From Hyaloscypha bicolor E (Eukaryota; Ascomycota; Leotiomycetes; Helotiales; Hyaloscyphaceae): a stretch of 64,000 bases of DNA. A program made the position numbers and the translations under genes. The stretch is from positions 1,116,001 through 1,180,000 of the forward strand of contig NW_020194628.1 in the NCBI RefSeq assembly GCF_002865645.1, in the 5' to 3' direction. The notes beneath the pieces were generated by a model, which saw nothing but the letters and a program-made list of their open reading frames with translations, did not search any database and was not told the origin of the DNA. Below, one piece after another: positions 43,521 through 57,260 of this stretch (positions are counted from its first letter, which is position 1; every line of letters starts with the position of its first letter).

Positions 43521-46500
43521 ATGTCTCTCAAGGACGACCCGCCATGCATTGTGGGAATGGGTAATGTACCTTGCACTCCTGTACAACAGCAGCAGTAGGG
43601 AATAAACGCTAACTTTGTGAATAGCTTGCCGCCTTCCCGGCAATGTCTGTTCCCCAGAAGACTTATGGAAACTCATGGTCGACGAAAAGTCAGCCCAAGG
43701 TCCTGTTCCGCCTGAGAGGTACAACATCAAGGGGTTTTACCATCCAGAAGGCGGTGCCCGCAGTGGTTCAACGAACGTACCTGGTGGGTACTTCATCAAG
43801 GAAGATGTCCGCGAGTTCGACAACAACTTCTTTGGCATCAACAACCTGGAAGCGACGTATATGGATCCGCAGCAACGAAAGTTGCTCGAGGTGACTCTGG
43901 AATGCCTTCAAAGCTCCGGCACGACAATGGATAGCATTTCGGGCTCCATTACTGGAGTCTATGTAGCGAATTTCTCGGTCGACTACCAACCGGGACAGAC
44001 GCGCGATCCAAATTATATACACAGATACACAGCAACGGGCTCGGGAGCGACAGTGATGTCGAATCGAATCAGTCATGTTTTCAACCTCAATGGACCAAGG
44101 TAAGACAGCCAAACATTCCCCTTCACGCTTGTCAGGGGATTTTTAGAGAAGCATAGCACTTGCTAACAAGCTGCAGCTTCACTGTTGATACAGCTTGCTC
44201 CTCATCAATATATGCTCTCCACCAAGCATTGAACGCAATGAAGACTGGTGATTGCGAAAGTGCTATCGTAGCCAGCGCGAACCTGATGTTGTCGCCAGAG
44301 CTTCACATAGGTGCCGCAAAGAGTGGCGTTTTGTCGCCGACCGCACAATCTCACACTTTTGACATATCTGCCGATGGGTATGGTCGAGCAGAGGGTGTGG
44401 GCGCTATATATGTGAAGCGACTTTCTGCCGCATTGCGGGATGGAAATCCCATCAGAGCGGTCATTCGAGGAAGTGCTGTGAATGCGTAAGTTGAACCTTA
44501 GTGTGATTTCGATGTTACCCCGCATTGCAGATTAGCATAGAGCGACGATCAGAGGACAGCATGCAAGCTCATGCAGAGAATCACGTACTGATGGCTGACA
44601 ACAATGCCACAACAGGAGTGGGCGCACGCCAGGAATCTCGCTACCGAGCGGTAAGATGCAGGAAGTTGTTATGCGCAATGCATACAAGGATGCGGGTCTA
44701 GATGTTTCGGGGACCGATTACGTCGAGTGCCACGGTAAATGAAGATCTCATCGCCCTGTTGAAAGATTGCTGACATAGAGATTTTCGCAGGCACCGGCAC
44801 TCCAGTTGGAGACCCCATAGAAGTAGATGCTGTGGGAAGAGTTTTCTCTCCACGAGAGGGCGCTCCACTTCTGATTGGCTCGGTAAAACAGCCCCCTTTG
44901 TTGCCGTTGGGGCTCTTTCACGATCATCAACTAATTGAGGGCAGGTGAAAACGAATGTTGGCCATAGCGAAGCAGCCAGCGGTCTGACCTCCATCTTCAA
45001 AGTTACAAAAGCCTTTGAGAATGGCCAAATACCGCCTACCTACGGAGTAAAGACACTAAACCCAAAACGTAAGCTACAACCCCTCTCCTATGATCAAACA
45101 TAAGCTAATATTTCATCAGTCATTTTGGCAGAACGAAATGTCAAAGTTGCTACAAAGGTAGAGGAATGGCCACGTCTGCTACGTCGAGGGAGCATCAACT
45201 CGTTCGGCTATGGTGGTGCGAATGCACATGTCATTCTCGAATCGATCGACAGTTATCTCAGCCAAAAGAATCCACCCGCCAATACTATTGGTCTTCCCAA
45301 GAATGATAACTCTACGAATGGAGCTTATGCCAATGGAAATGGAACCCATGCAAATGGAAACGGAGTTCATACAAATGGAAACGGAGCTCACACGAATGGA
45401 AATGAAATTCATACAAATGGAGTCCAGCCAAACGGCGGCAAGACAAACGGACATTTGAACGGAGATCCATGCACAGAAGCAATTGACCAACTCTTGGTGC
45501 TCCCGATATCAGCAGCATCGCCAAAATCGCTACAGAGGCTCATCCAACAGATTTCCAGCACAACATCTGAAAGTCAATCTGTACAAATGCTGCAAAGCGT
45601 AGCCCACACCCTAAGCAAAGGCCGGGATCATCTTCGACATCGCAGTTTTCTTCTCGCTTCGGTTGATGGAGTTAAGACACCCCCAGCTGACGCAACCATT
45701 GGCTCAACAACCGATCCTCTGCCATTCGGTTTCGTGTTCACCGGGCAGGGAGCACAGTATGCTGGCATGGGCGAGGAACTATTGCACCATAGCCAGGTCT
45801 TCCGCGAGACTCTCCACGAATTAGATGATGTCTTGCAGGCACTTCCTGCACCATACACCCCATCCTGGACTCTCGAGCAAACGCTTCTCGATGACAAAGA
45901 AATCAGTCGCATCAACGAGGTCACCCACAGCCAGCCAATTTGCACCGCTGTGCAGATCGGACTAGTCAATCTGTTGAAGAGCTGGGAAATCAAGCCCAAT
46001 GCCGTGGTAGGGCATTCGTCAGGAGAGATCGCCGCAGCGTATGCTGCTGGCTTCCTCAGTGCGTCACAAGCTATCCTCGTTGCCTACTTCCGTGGTTACG
46101 CAGTTGGCCAGCTGCGCACGAAAGGTGCCATGATGGCGGCTGGCTTGGGTTTCGAGACTGCTCAGGCACTCATTGAAAGTAAGGGTCTTGAGACACAGGC
46201 TCGTGTAGCATGTATCAATTCTCCGGAAAGTGTCACCTTGAGCGGCTCTTCGGATGCTATTGAGAGTCTACTCGACGACCTACAGAGCCAGAATAAGTTT
46301 GCAAGGAAGCTGCAGACAGGCGGCCGTGCCTACCACTCGCATATGATGGAAGAGGTCGGCCAATTGTATGAAGACCTTCTGACGGCTGTATTCCACCGCG
46401 CGCCAAAGGCGGGGGGTCATGTGAATGGCTCAGTTGTCAATGGTTCAGACCCCGTCGCCAAGGAGACAGAGGACGTCGAGATGTACTCCTCAGTCGGCTA

Positions 46501-49500
46501 CAGCCCTGATGTTTTACGAGTTATGGATTCGAAGAGTGTTGGAGCAGCCTACTGGCGCCAGAATCTTGAGCAGCCCGTCCAGTTCAGCGCGGCATTGACA
46601 TCGCTCGTAACAGACAGAAAGAAACTCCACTTGATTGAAGTTGGATCGCATATGGCTCTCAAGGGACCCATTCAGCAGATCCGGAAGGCTGCTGGTCTGG
46701 ATCAGAAGAACGTTCCTTACTCCTCGACGCTAGTCAGGAATGAAGATTCAAATTTCTGTATCAAGACTCTCGCCGGTACACTCTTCACAAAGGGCTATCC
46801 CTTGGCATGGGACCACGTTAACACACTCGGCATCTCGTCAAAGCACAAAACAAAGCCCAGGATAGTCTATGAGATGGCGAAATACCCATGGGACTACTCC
46901 AGTGGCTTGAATTGGAGCGAGCCTCGTGCGAGCGTCGAGCTGCGCGCCAGAAAGCACATGCGCCATGAGCTCCTTGGGACAGCTGCTCTCACTGGCAATG
47001 GCATCGACTTCACCTGGCGTAACATTCTGAAACCCAGCGAGATGCCATGGATCAAGGACCACAAGCTAGAGGGGCAAGTTGTCTTTCCTGCTGCGGGCTT
47101 TATCGCAGTCGCTGTTGAGGCCGTCTCTCAGGTTACAGGTATCAAAGAACAACTAGAGAAGAGACAACACGATCTCGGATTCGAACTTCGTAATGTCACC
47201 GTCATTGCCGCGCTGAATATACCAGACGAGGAGGATAGTGCTGGCAAGGACTTGGAGCTGCACACAACCATGTTTTTGCGCAAGATCTCAGGGGCTAATA
47301 CCTCAGCCGACTGGCATGATTTCTCGATCTCATCTCTCTTCTGGACGTCAAGCCAAGCCACTCTCCACTGCACAGGCAGCATCCGAGTCACGCGAGGCAA
47401 GAGAGAAGGCGATGTTGGCATGAAGGTGAACAATGCCGAGGGATTCGACTTGTGGTCTTCGACGAATCGTTGGTACACCAAGTGGGATCAAGAAGGGCTA
47501 TGTTTTGGACCCCAATTCAAATCACTGACCAGCCTCCGGACGGACAGCGTACAGACGCGACACGAAGCCATAGCCACGGCGAAAATAGAACCAAAGGTTG
47601 TTGGTGGACCATTTGAATTCTACTCCGTGCATCCGATTACCATCGATGCAGGACTTCAAGCTGCGTGCTTGAGCGGCACAGCTGGTCGTGTAGCTACGCT
47701 CAAGGCATGGCTTCCTGTCTTCATTGCTGAGTGTTTCATCCAGCCGCCAACAGGCGCAACAGATAACGAGGTCGAAGGAGAGATACATGTGAAGTCTGAA
47801 GAAATGGGCTTCTCCAGCAGACGTATCGATGGTGTAAGCACATGTACTCTCATCCAGAAGAATTCCAACTTGTGTGTTCAGAAAAACACTCGCCGAATCA
47901 GCAGGATCAAACAATAGAATGACAAAAGACTTCACTGACATTGATAATCTAGACAATCTGGAACACGAATGGGACACCTGTGGTGGAGTTCAGAGACTCA
48001 CGAATCGCTCTTTACACTGGAAAGAACGCCCTCATCCATGCAGACGCTGCCGAGGGTAACGGTACTGCTAATGGCTTTAGCGATCCATTAAGCAAATACA
48101 TGCAGCGCCAACCAACCCTCAGAGTACAGGTAAGATTGATCCTGAGGTCTTCTTCAGTTGCGCATGCTAGTACATAGCTAACCTTTGGTGATCGATCAGT
48201 GGAAACCAGACGTCCTGAGGCTCGGCCCAGACGCAGTTGAGGAACTCCGAGCGTACATTACCACTTTCCTAGAACAGCAAGACCCAGATGTAAGGGACGA
48301 TGAAAGTCTCGCAGTCATCGGTGCTCTCTTAGAACTGGCTGGCCATAAGAATCCACGCATGCGCATTTTGGAACTGGGTGGCGATGCCCAGGGATACAAA
48401 GCTAAACAATGGCTGGATATGCTGGGTAAGGAGACAGCATTCTCGCTTTGCCGATCGTGGCATGCAGGTACATTGACAGAGAACGGAGAGATCACAATCA
48501 AAGACGATGTTGAAGGGCCTTTCGAGGTTCTTGTGGTGCCAAAAGTAAGTGCTGCTCTCCCATTTCTCGTGGTCTGAAAGAGTAACGGTAGATGATTGGA
48601 GATGCTTGAGTTCTAACTATTGTGTTGTAATAGCATGCCACATTGACGTCCGAAGATGGTTGCGAGCAGATTGCCGACCGGATTGCCGCGTTGGTTGGCG
48701 AACAAGGGATTGTGATCTGCCGAAAGTCAGCTAAAGTTACGAATACCTTGCAAAAGGCTGGATTTGACGTACTGGATGTGGGAACCCAAGTCCTCCTAGC
48801 TGTCCGACCAGCACAAACCTCCAGCCTCCAAGGCAGAAATGCTTTCATTCTGGTAAGCCAACCTCTTTCGTTCTTTAGCCTTCTTGTTCCCCCACAGTTT
48901 TCATCAGAAGTGCAGACTAATGACTCGCGACCATATAGCAAGCAGAGAATTGCTCCAGTACCATTGGCAAGTTCTCGGATATTTTGGCCGCATTCTTAGA
49001 AAAGAACGCTGGAGTCGCACAAGCTCGTGTGCTTGGCTTGCACCAACTGAACGACGTTCATATCGATCAAAGCGATCTCTGTATCTCTTTGATCGAGACA
49101 GAACATGAATCGCTAGCCACTCTGTCGCCAGAAGCTATGGACAGTCTCCGTGCGGTCACCAATACCGTCACCGACCTGCTCTGGTTAACAGGAGCCAACA
49201 TGCTGGGCAAGATTCCTGATCCTAACCTCACACTATCCAGTGGCCTTTCGCGCGCTTTGATGCTCGAGCAGCCCACCCTCCGATGGTCCGTGCTTGATAT
49301 TGGGTCGTCAATGAAGCAATTGGCAGATCAAGTCCATGCCAACCATACCTGCAGCAACGTTGTGAGAGCAGTTGTTGCCCGATATGAGCGAGACGACTGC
49401 GAGTTCATATCGGTGGATGGACTTCTCAATGTGAGCAGATACTATCCTGACTTTGGAGTCAACTCGCTATTTCGCCAGCGACTGGAAGCACAATCCGAGA

Positions 49501-51838
49501 CAGAGAAGCAAACACTGGGGTCGATTGGCTCAGCCCGGCTGTCAATTGGGCGGCCTGGGGCGACTGATACCATTTATTTCCAGCAACTGTGCGAGCTCGA
49601 GCAAACGCAACCACCTGCGGCAGGCTATGTTGAGATTGAGGTTAAGGCCGTGAGTCTGAACGCAAAGGATGTGTACGCGATGAGCGGGCGCGTCGAGACG
49701 CGAGAGGTGACAACGGGCTTTGACTTTTCGGGGATAGTGACAGCAGTGGGATCCACCACAAGCGAGCAGCCATTCCAAATCGGGGATCGTGTGGTCGCCT
49801 GTGCCCCTTTTCATATTGGCACTACAGCTCGTGTTCCCGCAAGCTGCGTCCATCGATTGCTGGAGCATGAAGAATACACCGTCGTGCCAACTTTGCTCCT
49901 GGCCTATGCGACAGCGCTCTACGCCCTGAATGGCCGCACCCATCTTCGCGCCGGCGAGTCTGTTCTGATCCATGCTGGCTCAGGTGGCGTTGGGATTGCG
50001 GCTATTGCACTTGCACAGCAAATTGGTGCTAAGGTCTACACAACGTGCAGCTCGCCAGCCAAGCGCGACTATCTGATCAATGAGCTTGGAGTTGATCCTG
50101 ATCACATCTTCAGCTCTCGTGATGCGTCCTTTGTTCCCGCCATACTGGCTGCCACGGATAGTCATGGTGTCGATGTCATTATCAACTCGCTGGTGGGTGA
50201 CCTGATGCACGATGGCTGGCAGAAATGTCTTGCCGATTTCGGTCGCTTTGTGGAGATAGGGAAACGCGAGCTGTTGGATGCCGGTCGCCTTGATATGCGC
50301 ACTTTCCTTCGGAATGCTACGTTTACGGCCTTTGATCTCTCTGATCTCTTCCATTCCAAGAGCCCCTTCTCAAACGCCACTTGGGATCGCCTAGTGGCCG
50401 AGACGCTAGAGCTTTATCGCGCCGGCAAGATCAAGCCTCCTCCCATGGAAGTGTTTGATGTTACCCGCGTGGCACAAGCATATCGCTTCTTTGCTCACAA
50501 GGACCGTGTTGGCAAGGTCGTCATTTCTATGGAGAATCCCCAGGCGCGGGTTCCTGTTTCTCCAGCCAACTATCTGACCTTGTTTGATCCAAAGAAGGTG
50601 TACCTCTTGATCGGATGTCTGGGTGGCCTCGGCCGCAGTTTGAGCCGATGGATGATGACTCGCGGTGCCCGAAACTTTGTCTTCGTAGGACGTTCCGGGG
50701 CAGATAGGCCAAGTGCTCAACAGCTAGTGTCTCGATTGGAGCAGAATGGGGCCAATATTGATGTGGTTCGGGGTGATGTTTCGAGTGCTGCTGATATCAA
50801 AAAAGCAGTCGAAGTTTGTGCGGCTAACGGACGACAAATTGGAGGTGTGATCCAAGCTGCTATGGGACTCCATGAGGCTCTTTTCACAAAGATGTCCAAC
50901 GATGCTTGGTGCGTTGTTTTCCTTTTTCCCTAATTCAATTCTGGATTTCGTACTAATAAAGACATCGCAGGCACACAGGTATCGATCCCAAGTATCAAGG
51001 AACTTGGAACCTTCACAATGCACTCGAAGGGCACGACCTCGACTTTTTCCTCCTCACTTCATCTGTTTCTGGCACAGTGGGCACAGCCACAGAGAGCAAT
51101 TACTGTTCAGCCAACGGTTTCCTCGATGCCTTCGCAAAATGGCGCCGCTCTCTCGGCAAGCCCTGCGTATCAGTGGGTCTGGGCATGATTTCAGAAGTCG
51201 GCTACCTCCACGAGAACCCCGAAATCGAGGCGCTCCTACTCCGCAAAGGTATCCAGCCCCTGAACGAGGATGAGATGCTGCAAGTCATCGATCTGGCCCT
51301 GGCGAGCGAGGCATCCGGTAGTGTTGCCGAAGCACATATGCTCACGGGTCTAGAGCCAGCAGCTGTCCGTGAGCTGAGCGCCCGCGGTTTCGATGTCATG
51401 ACCCATGGAGTCCTCATTGAAGCACGTTCCAGTCTCCTTCTGGCCTCCCTTCAAGCGGAACAAGAAGCTGCAGCCGCAGCTTCATCCCAGCTGCAAGGTG
51501 CCCACGATGCAACAATGGCTAAAGCAGCTGCGCCTTGGTTCAAAGATGTGCCCAACACGCTGACGGCAACATTCGCACCGGAAGCCAGCGCCAACACAAT
51601 GCACGAGGCCATTCTGAATTTGATTAAGAAGCGCTTTTCGAATTTGATTTTGATGCCGTTAGACCAGGTCGACGAGGAGAAGCCGATGCCGGATTTCGGT
51701 ATCGATAGTATGATTGCGTCTGAATTCCGTTCTTGGTTTTGGGCTGTTTTCCGGGTCGATTTGCCATTTTTAGACATCACGAGCCCGCAGAAGACATTGC
51801 TGGGCCTGGCAGATTTTGTACAGGGGAAGATATTATAA
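43521..51838 (+). CDS. Highly reducing type I polyketide synthase
   Basis: Twelve exons (43521-43560, 43625-44099, 44177-44485, 44616-44734, 44791-44882, 44945-45068, 45120-47833, 47953-48129, 48200-48544, 48634-48852, 48939-50908, 50971-51838) give 2,483 residues, all phases consistent. KS: DTACSSS (Cys179), ECHGTGTP (His314), KTNVGHSEA (His352). [14 protein letters not shown] and GHSSGE (Ser near 686). [17 protein letters not shown] (His near 1033) and IDAGLQ (Asp near 1229). MT: relic only; the SAM motif position reads [10 protein letters not shown] near 1405. [14 protein letters not shown] near 1881. [10 protein letters not shown] near 2096, TSSVSG and YCSAN near 2239. ACP: FGIDSM (Ser near 2440), C-terminal. 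No release domain, so release needs a trans enzyme or spontaneous chemistry. A 50-residue Asn/Gly-rich repeat links KS and AT. Likely builds the alkyl-salicylaldehyde carbon chain. Confidence 0.96.
45306..45460 (+). repeat. 18-bp tandem repeat in PKS linker
   Basis: Units of about 18 bp (AATGGAAA[C/T]GGA-x-x-[T/C]CA[T/C]) encode repeated NGNG-x-H-[A/T] residues between the KS and AT domains. The wobble positions differ between units, so the array is not brand new. Confidence 0.85.
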
Positions 51839-52060
51839 AGGTACAAGTTCGGCGCATATTGTTAATTCCATAGGGGTTTTAGAATTTAGAATTAAGATGT
51901 TTGCCTAGTCTTCCTCGCATCTTAGAAGCGTCGTATCGTGACTGTCTTCTCTATGCCTAAATCGAAGAAAGCGGGGTAATATGCAATAGGGTAAAATAGC
52001 AACAAGGATGGTCCGTGTCCTAGCACAAAAACCCCGCAATAGTATCTATTTCCAAGTTCC
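51839..52060. other. PKS 3' flank
   Basis: Short transition from PKS coding sequence into AT-rich DNA. No gene seen. Confidence 0.5.
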
Positions 52061-55000
52061 TCGATTTGGAGATAGAGGAGATATACTACTACTAACTTGG
52101 CAGATCTAAATCGGATAATAGAGTTTCTTAATAAAAGAGAAATATAGGGTAAGGGTCAGGATAGGATTTGAGAATTTGAGGTTAAATTAATTTCGCATTT
52201 ACTTGGGAATTACACTCTAGGTATCTATATTGCTATTAAAGCGTTATGGTAAAAGATATAATTGATCAAAAGTGGTGTTATAATATAACGTTTCCCGATT
52301 TGGCGAAAAGCTTAGTATTGCCGACAAATTACCGCCTTCCGAATTAGGGTTTTTCGGATAATCTAATTATAAAGCTATACTAAAGAAATTTAAAAATATT
52401 TATATATATATTAATATTTATACTAAGCCTTAGAATTATATAAATATAATTTTTTTATAATAAAGTATAAAAATAATAAAATAATTAAGATTTTTATTCT
52501 TTAGTTTTTATACTCGCTTAATTTATTATATTAGAGTTTTTTTAAATAAAACGCGATTCTTTTAAACTTTATTCTTTAATTATAATTTACTAGCATTTAA
52601 TTAATATAATTAAAAATAATGCGAAAATATAATAAGAAATAAATTGCTTCTTTTTGTTTGCTTCTTTGCATATTATAGAACCCAAAAGCAAACGTGCGAT
52701 TATTATTACAGTTCTAGTCTGCGCTTACCCAGATCAGGCTCTCGCCTAATCGGACTAGCCTTACCCCTTGACATATATATAGACTTCGTCCCTTCTACTA
52801 TTTGTACATAGCTCTTTACCTTATTCTCCTAAGAATCAAGCCGCAATATTCTTCTGGACTTTATCTTTCTTAGTTTGCTTTATAGCGCGATTATAATTAT
52901 ATCCTATCGACCGCAGTCGCTTACTACTTTTAGCGCCGAAATTTAATATTTGTAAAAGGGCCGCATTAAACGCATTTTTGAGATTTGGAAAAACAGATTT
53001 TTTTTATAAATAGAGCTTCTTCGAAAATTTAAAGGAATAGTCTTTAAAATTTAATTATGTATTATATTAAACATATTATGCTATTGCGCGCAAAATAACT
53101 AATTTAGTAGATTAAATGCATTTAGCATATAATACTAAAAGTGGCTTGTTACAATCGATGGAATAATTAAATATATGACTCAATTAACTCTATGTTTAAA
53201 GCAGCCATTTGACTTAGTTACTAAGAAACAATATTGGTTAAATCCTACTTATTAATGTAAGTTTTATGGTTTGGGGACTGAAATTGCAGGGTAAAAAAAT
53301 AGATTACTATTTTTAAAGTAGAATATCTTTTTTTTTTATAAAGTCTATTATAATTCTTTGCTTAATATATGCGTTTTCCATTTTGATTTTAAACCGTTTT
53401 CGTAGTAATATACAATTTATTATCAAGTGTAACCGATAGTAACTTATTTAGGAAATAAATTCACGTAATAGATATTACGAGCTAATAATGCGGTTTTGAA
53501 ACTTTAGGTATTTCGCGATTAACTTTATAGTAATTTTACTATTTAATTAAATTCTTTTGCGATTGCAATTTAATTTAATTAATTTTTTTCAAAAAGCATA
53601 ATTTGTAATATAAAGTCTCGAGTTTTTTTCCGATTACTATTAAAAGCTTAATACGTATTTGCAACAAACTTTTTTAATAACAATTACTATTATTTAATTT
53701 GATTTTAATTATAAAACATATTTATGATTATAATTAAGGCTTTAGTGCGTATATAGTATATACTTTTAATAAGTCAAAAGTTTCTTAATCGAAAGTATAC
53801 TAATAATATTAAATCGCAAATTAATACCGAGTTTTATTTTTCCCGAATATTTATAATGTTTTTTATAATACATTATTACTAAATATCCCGTAAATATTAT
53901 ACTACCAAATTTTCAAGCTGCTTTATTGCTTGCGTGTTACGATTATAGGTTTGGTTCCTCTATAGTATGCCTTCCTTATAGTGGATTATAAGACGAGTTC
54001 TAGCAAACTCGTTATTCTTACCCTTTTACCAGGGTTATAATATAGTAGCAAATTGATCCACTTCTACGCATTATATTACGGTACTATTTAAATCCAATTA
54101 TAAAGCTTCTTATACTAAATTTGCTAGTAAAATCTTGCCTAGAAAATTTTCCGAGTTTATAGTCGGTATTTAATAATTGTTTTGCGTAATAACTTATAGT
54201 TAAGCTAATATAGAGTATATATATATAATATAAAAGTGAAATGTTATAACGTTACTTTATAAAATATTATTTTAACTTGTAAGATTATACTATTTTTAAT
54301 AAGGATTTGGAGATTTATAGACCGTATATATAGAGTAATATTACTTACTATTATATTAGCTCTATATTAAGGAAAATTGCCTAAGATAAACTTGGGAAAT
54401 CTTTGATATATCTATATATATATACGTTGTTTCTAAGAATAAATTTCTATAAGGCTTTATATATATATCTTTATAAATATATCTTTAAACATTAATAGAC
54501 TACCTGTCTTGGCTAAGACACAATAGATATTATAACTGCTATTATAATTATCCTTAGAGATATATTTCTTGGGATTATAATTTTAGCTTTTTTATAATAT
54601 TATCTATAAAACAATTCCCTTCCTTATATTAACTCCTGTTACTTTAAGTTCTTTACTTGCAAATATACCTCTAATTATTTACTTTATTAATATCTTAAAA
54701 ATATAGGCATTATTATACCGCTTTATCTATTTAGTCTTTTTTTTATATTAGTAATTAATATTATAGTCCTTACTATTTCTAAGAGCCAAATAATACTAAT
54801 AAAACAATTTAGTAAAGCTTTTTTAATTAATCTGATTTTGCTCTTAATATATAGCAAACCTAATATATTTTCTAAACACGTTTATATATCTTAGTAGTTT
54901 AAGAGTTTTATTTATAAATGGCTTAGTATTATTACTATAATAAAATATATTATTTACTTGGTAATTGCTTTAAGTCCGATTCGCTTTAATACGTATTCTT

Positions 55001-57260
55001 TTATATTTATATCAAGCATTACAAGTCTTATTATAAGTTATAATCAAATCTAGTTAAAAGTTCCTATATTAAAAACATATTCTAAGCCACTATAAATATA
55101 GCTGTCTTGGGCGTATTTTTATTGCCATTTATTTAGTGCCATATATATAAATTATTTCTAAGTACCTATATAGCCTTAACTATTATTATAATTATTATAA
55201 TCTTTTTATATCTTGTCTCCTTTAATTTTTCACAACTATTAATCATTCTCCTTATTATTACAGGCTTGCTATATACTATATTTATTATAGTTTAAATAGG
55301 AATCTCTCTATAGAATAAAGCCAAAGTCAGGATCTTTAAAAAAAAAGAATTATTAAAGGCTGAAATTACCCTGGCTAAACCTTATTAAGTTAGTACAGGC
55401 CAATACGTCTTTTTATAAGTTCTTTTTATATTAATACTTTTTATTAATAAATTATATTTCTTTTTTATAGTATTATAGGATTAGAATAAGGATAATAAGG
55501 CCAGGAATATTATTACCCTCATTTAATAGCAAAAGGGATTTACTCGGCTTTTTTAAGTACAACCCATAGTAATAAGAGTTTTTTTTAAAGGCTTATATAA
55601 AGAGTTACCCTTAGCCGAGGATTACGGTAATATTATTCTCTTCGTATTAGAGATTGGCATTATGGCTTATTTAAAATATATTAAGTAATTTTTTAATACC
55701 CGAGATTAAGGGCTTATTAAAACCTAAATAATAAGTCTCTTATAAGAGGTCAATAAGATTAAGCCATAAAACGCAGCTATTAAAATAATATATAAGCTGC
55801 TTAATCAAGATATAAATTAATATAATAAAAAGACGCCTAATTAGAAAAATATAAGAAGTCGATTTATAAGCTTAATTAACTAATGCCATAGTATATATAG
55901 CTAACCTTTACGAATTAAATCTTTTAATATACCATGTTTATTTAATACCATGGGCTTAACTGGCCTAAGAAATCCAGTAAATTAATAAAAGGTTATTAAT
56001 ACTGGAAATTTGAAGCTTTAAATGCCACTAGTATATTTATTTAAAAACTAATTAATATAAAAGTTTAAAGCCAGTGCTTTATATATATTTTGATCTTTAG
56101 TAAATAGTTTTGTAATTAAACAAGAAATATATTAACTAAGCATAGTTTGTATTAATTATAAAATAACTAATATAATCCGGTTAGCTTATATAAATATATT
56201 TAAGGTAAAGAATACTAAGAGAGAAAAGGTTATATTACATACCTATAATTTCCATCCAAATATTTAAATTATAATAATGGCTTTTATATATAATATTTAA
56301 TTTTAATTACGTTTAAGTTCCTTAAAAATAGCGAATATATATAATAATAAAGTTAAAAATGGCTTATAGTAATATAAACATATATTAATTAAATAGTTTC
56401 AAATATCTAGAGAAATAACCTTATTATAATTTCCTATAAGAATATAGTTATATAGGGACTTTATACTTAATACTAGCTCCTCCTTATTAATCCAAAAACT
56501 TGTTCTACCTATACTTCAAGCGGTGTGGCAAAAGTTTACGGCGATTAACCAAACCCTAGAAATTGCTAGCTCTATATTAATAATTAGCACTAACTCCGGG
56601 TATATTCTCAAATTATACTTAGCAGTTTTTAGAATCTCCTTTTCGTTTAAATAAAGCTCGCTAGACAAAAGTACATTAAATCTTAGCCTGCCAATTTTTA
56701 ATAATTACTTGCCCTGTAATATCTGGGTCTAGCTTTTTTGTAAACACTTTTGATAATATAATAAATCAGAACCTTAAAACAAATATGGCTTATAGTTATA
56801 TACTCAGTTATATATCCCATATCGGGTTTAATTAACTCGATTATAAAGGCATATTGTCTTAGTATTAAAATCAGGTAATAGGCGCTTAATGCAATTAATA
56901 TTTTATATATAATACCGAAAATAAGGACGAGTCCGTATAAGCTTGTTTATAACCTTATGGAAAGATAAAAGCTTAGTCAAATCCAAATATAGGCATTTAT
57001 ATATACTACGAATTATAAAGTAAAAGCTGGTTATCTTTTCAATAGAGAAGTAGAGAGAGCGGTCGAACGAGGTCTGTTTGGATTTCCATATGTTCTCAAA
57101 GATAAAAACTAGGGCAAATCAATATTAATAAAAAGGTTTGCAAATGAGCTTGAACTTATAGCCTGCACTAATAGAGATACCGGCCCCGCTAATAATAATA
57201 ATCTTTTTACTTAATTATATAAACTCCCTCAATCGGCTGAAATCATTTACGGGTTTACGG
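52060..57260. repeat. 5.2-kb AT-rich RIP block
   Basis: Very high AT and TpA content with stops in all frames and no ORF of 60 codons. This is the same signature as in the two transposons on the left, so it is probably one or more RIP-inactivated transposons. I found no terminal repeats or recognisable protein relics by eye. Less mutated islands remain at about 52680-52920 and 53935-54065; the first contains a CT-rich stretch that could be part of an LTR. It forms the right border of the cluster. Confidence 0.7.

Noticed and set aside
52680..54065. Possible LTR retrotransposon in the right AT block
   Set aside because: Two islands look LTR-like (CT-rich, less mutated), but I found no matching second copy, primer-binding site or polypurine tract.
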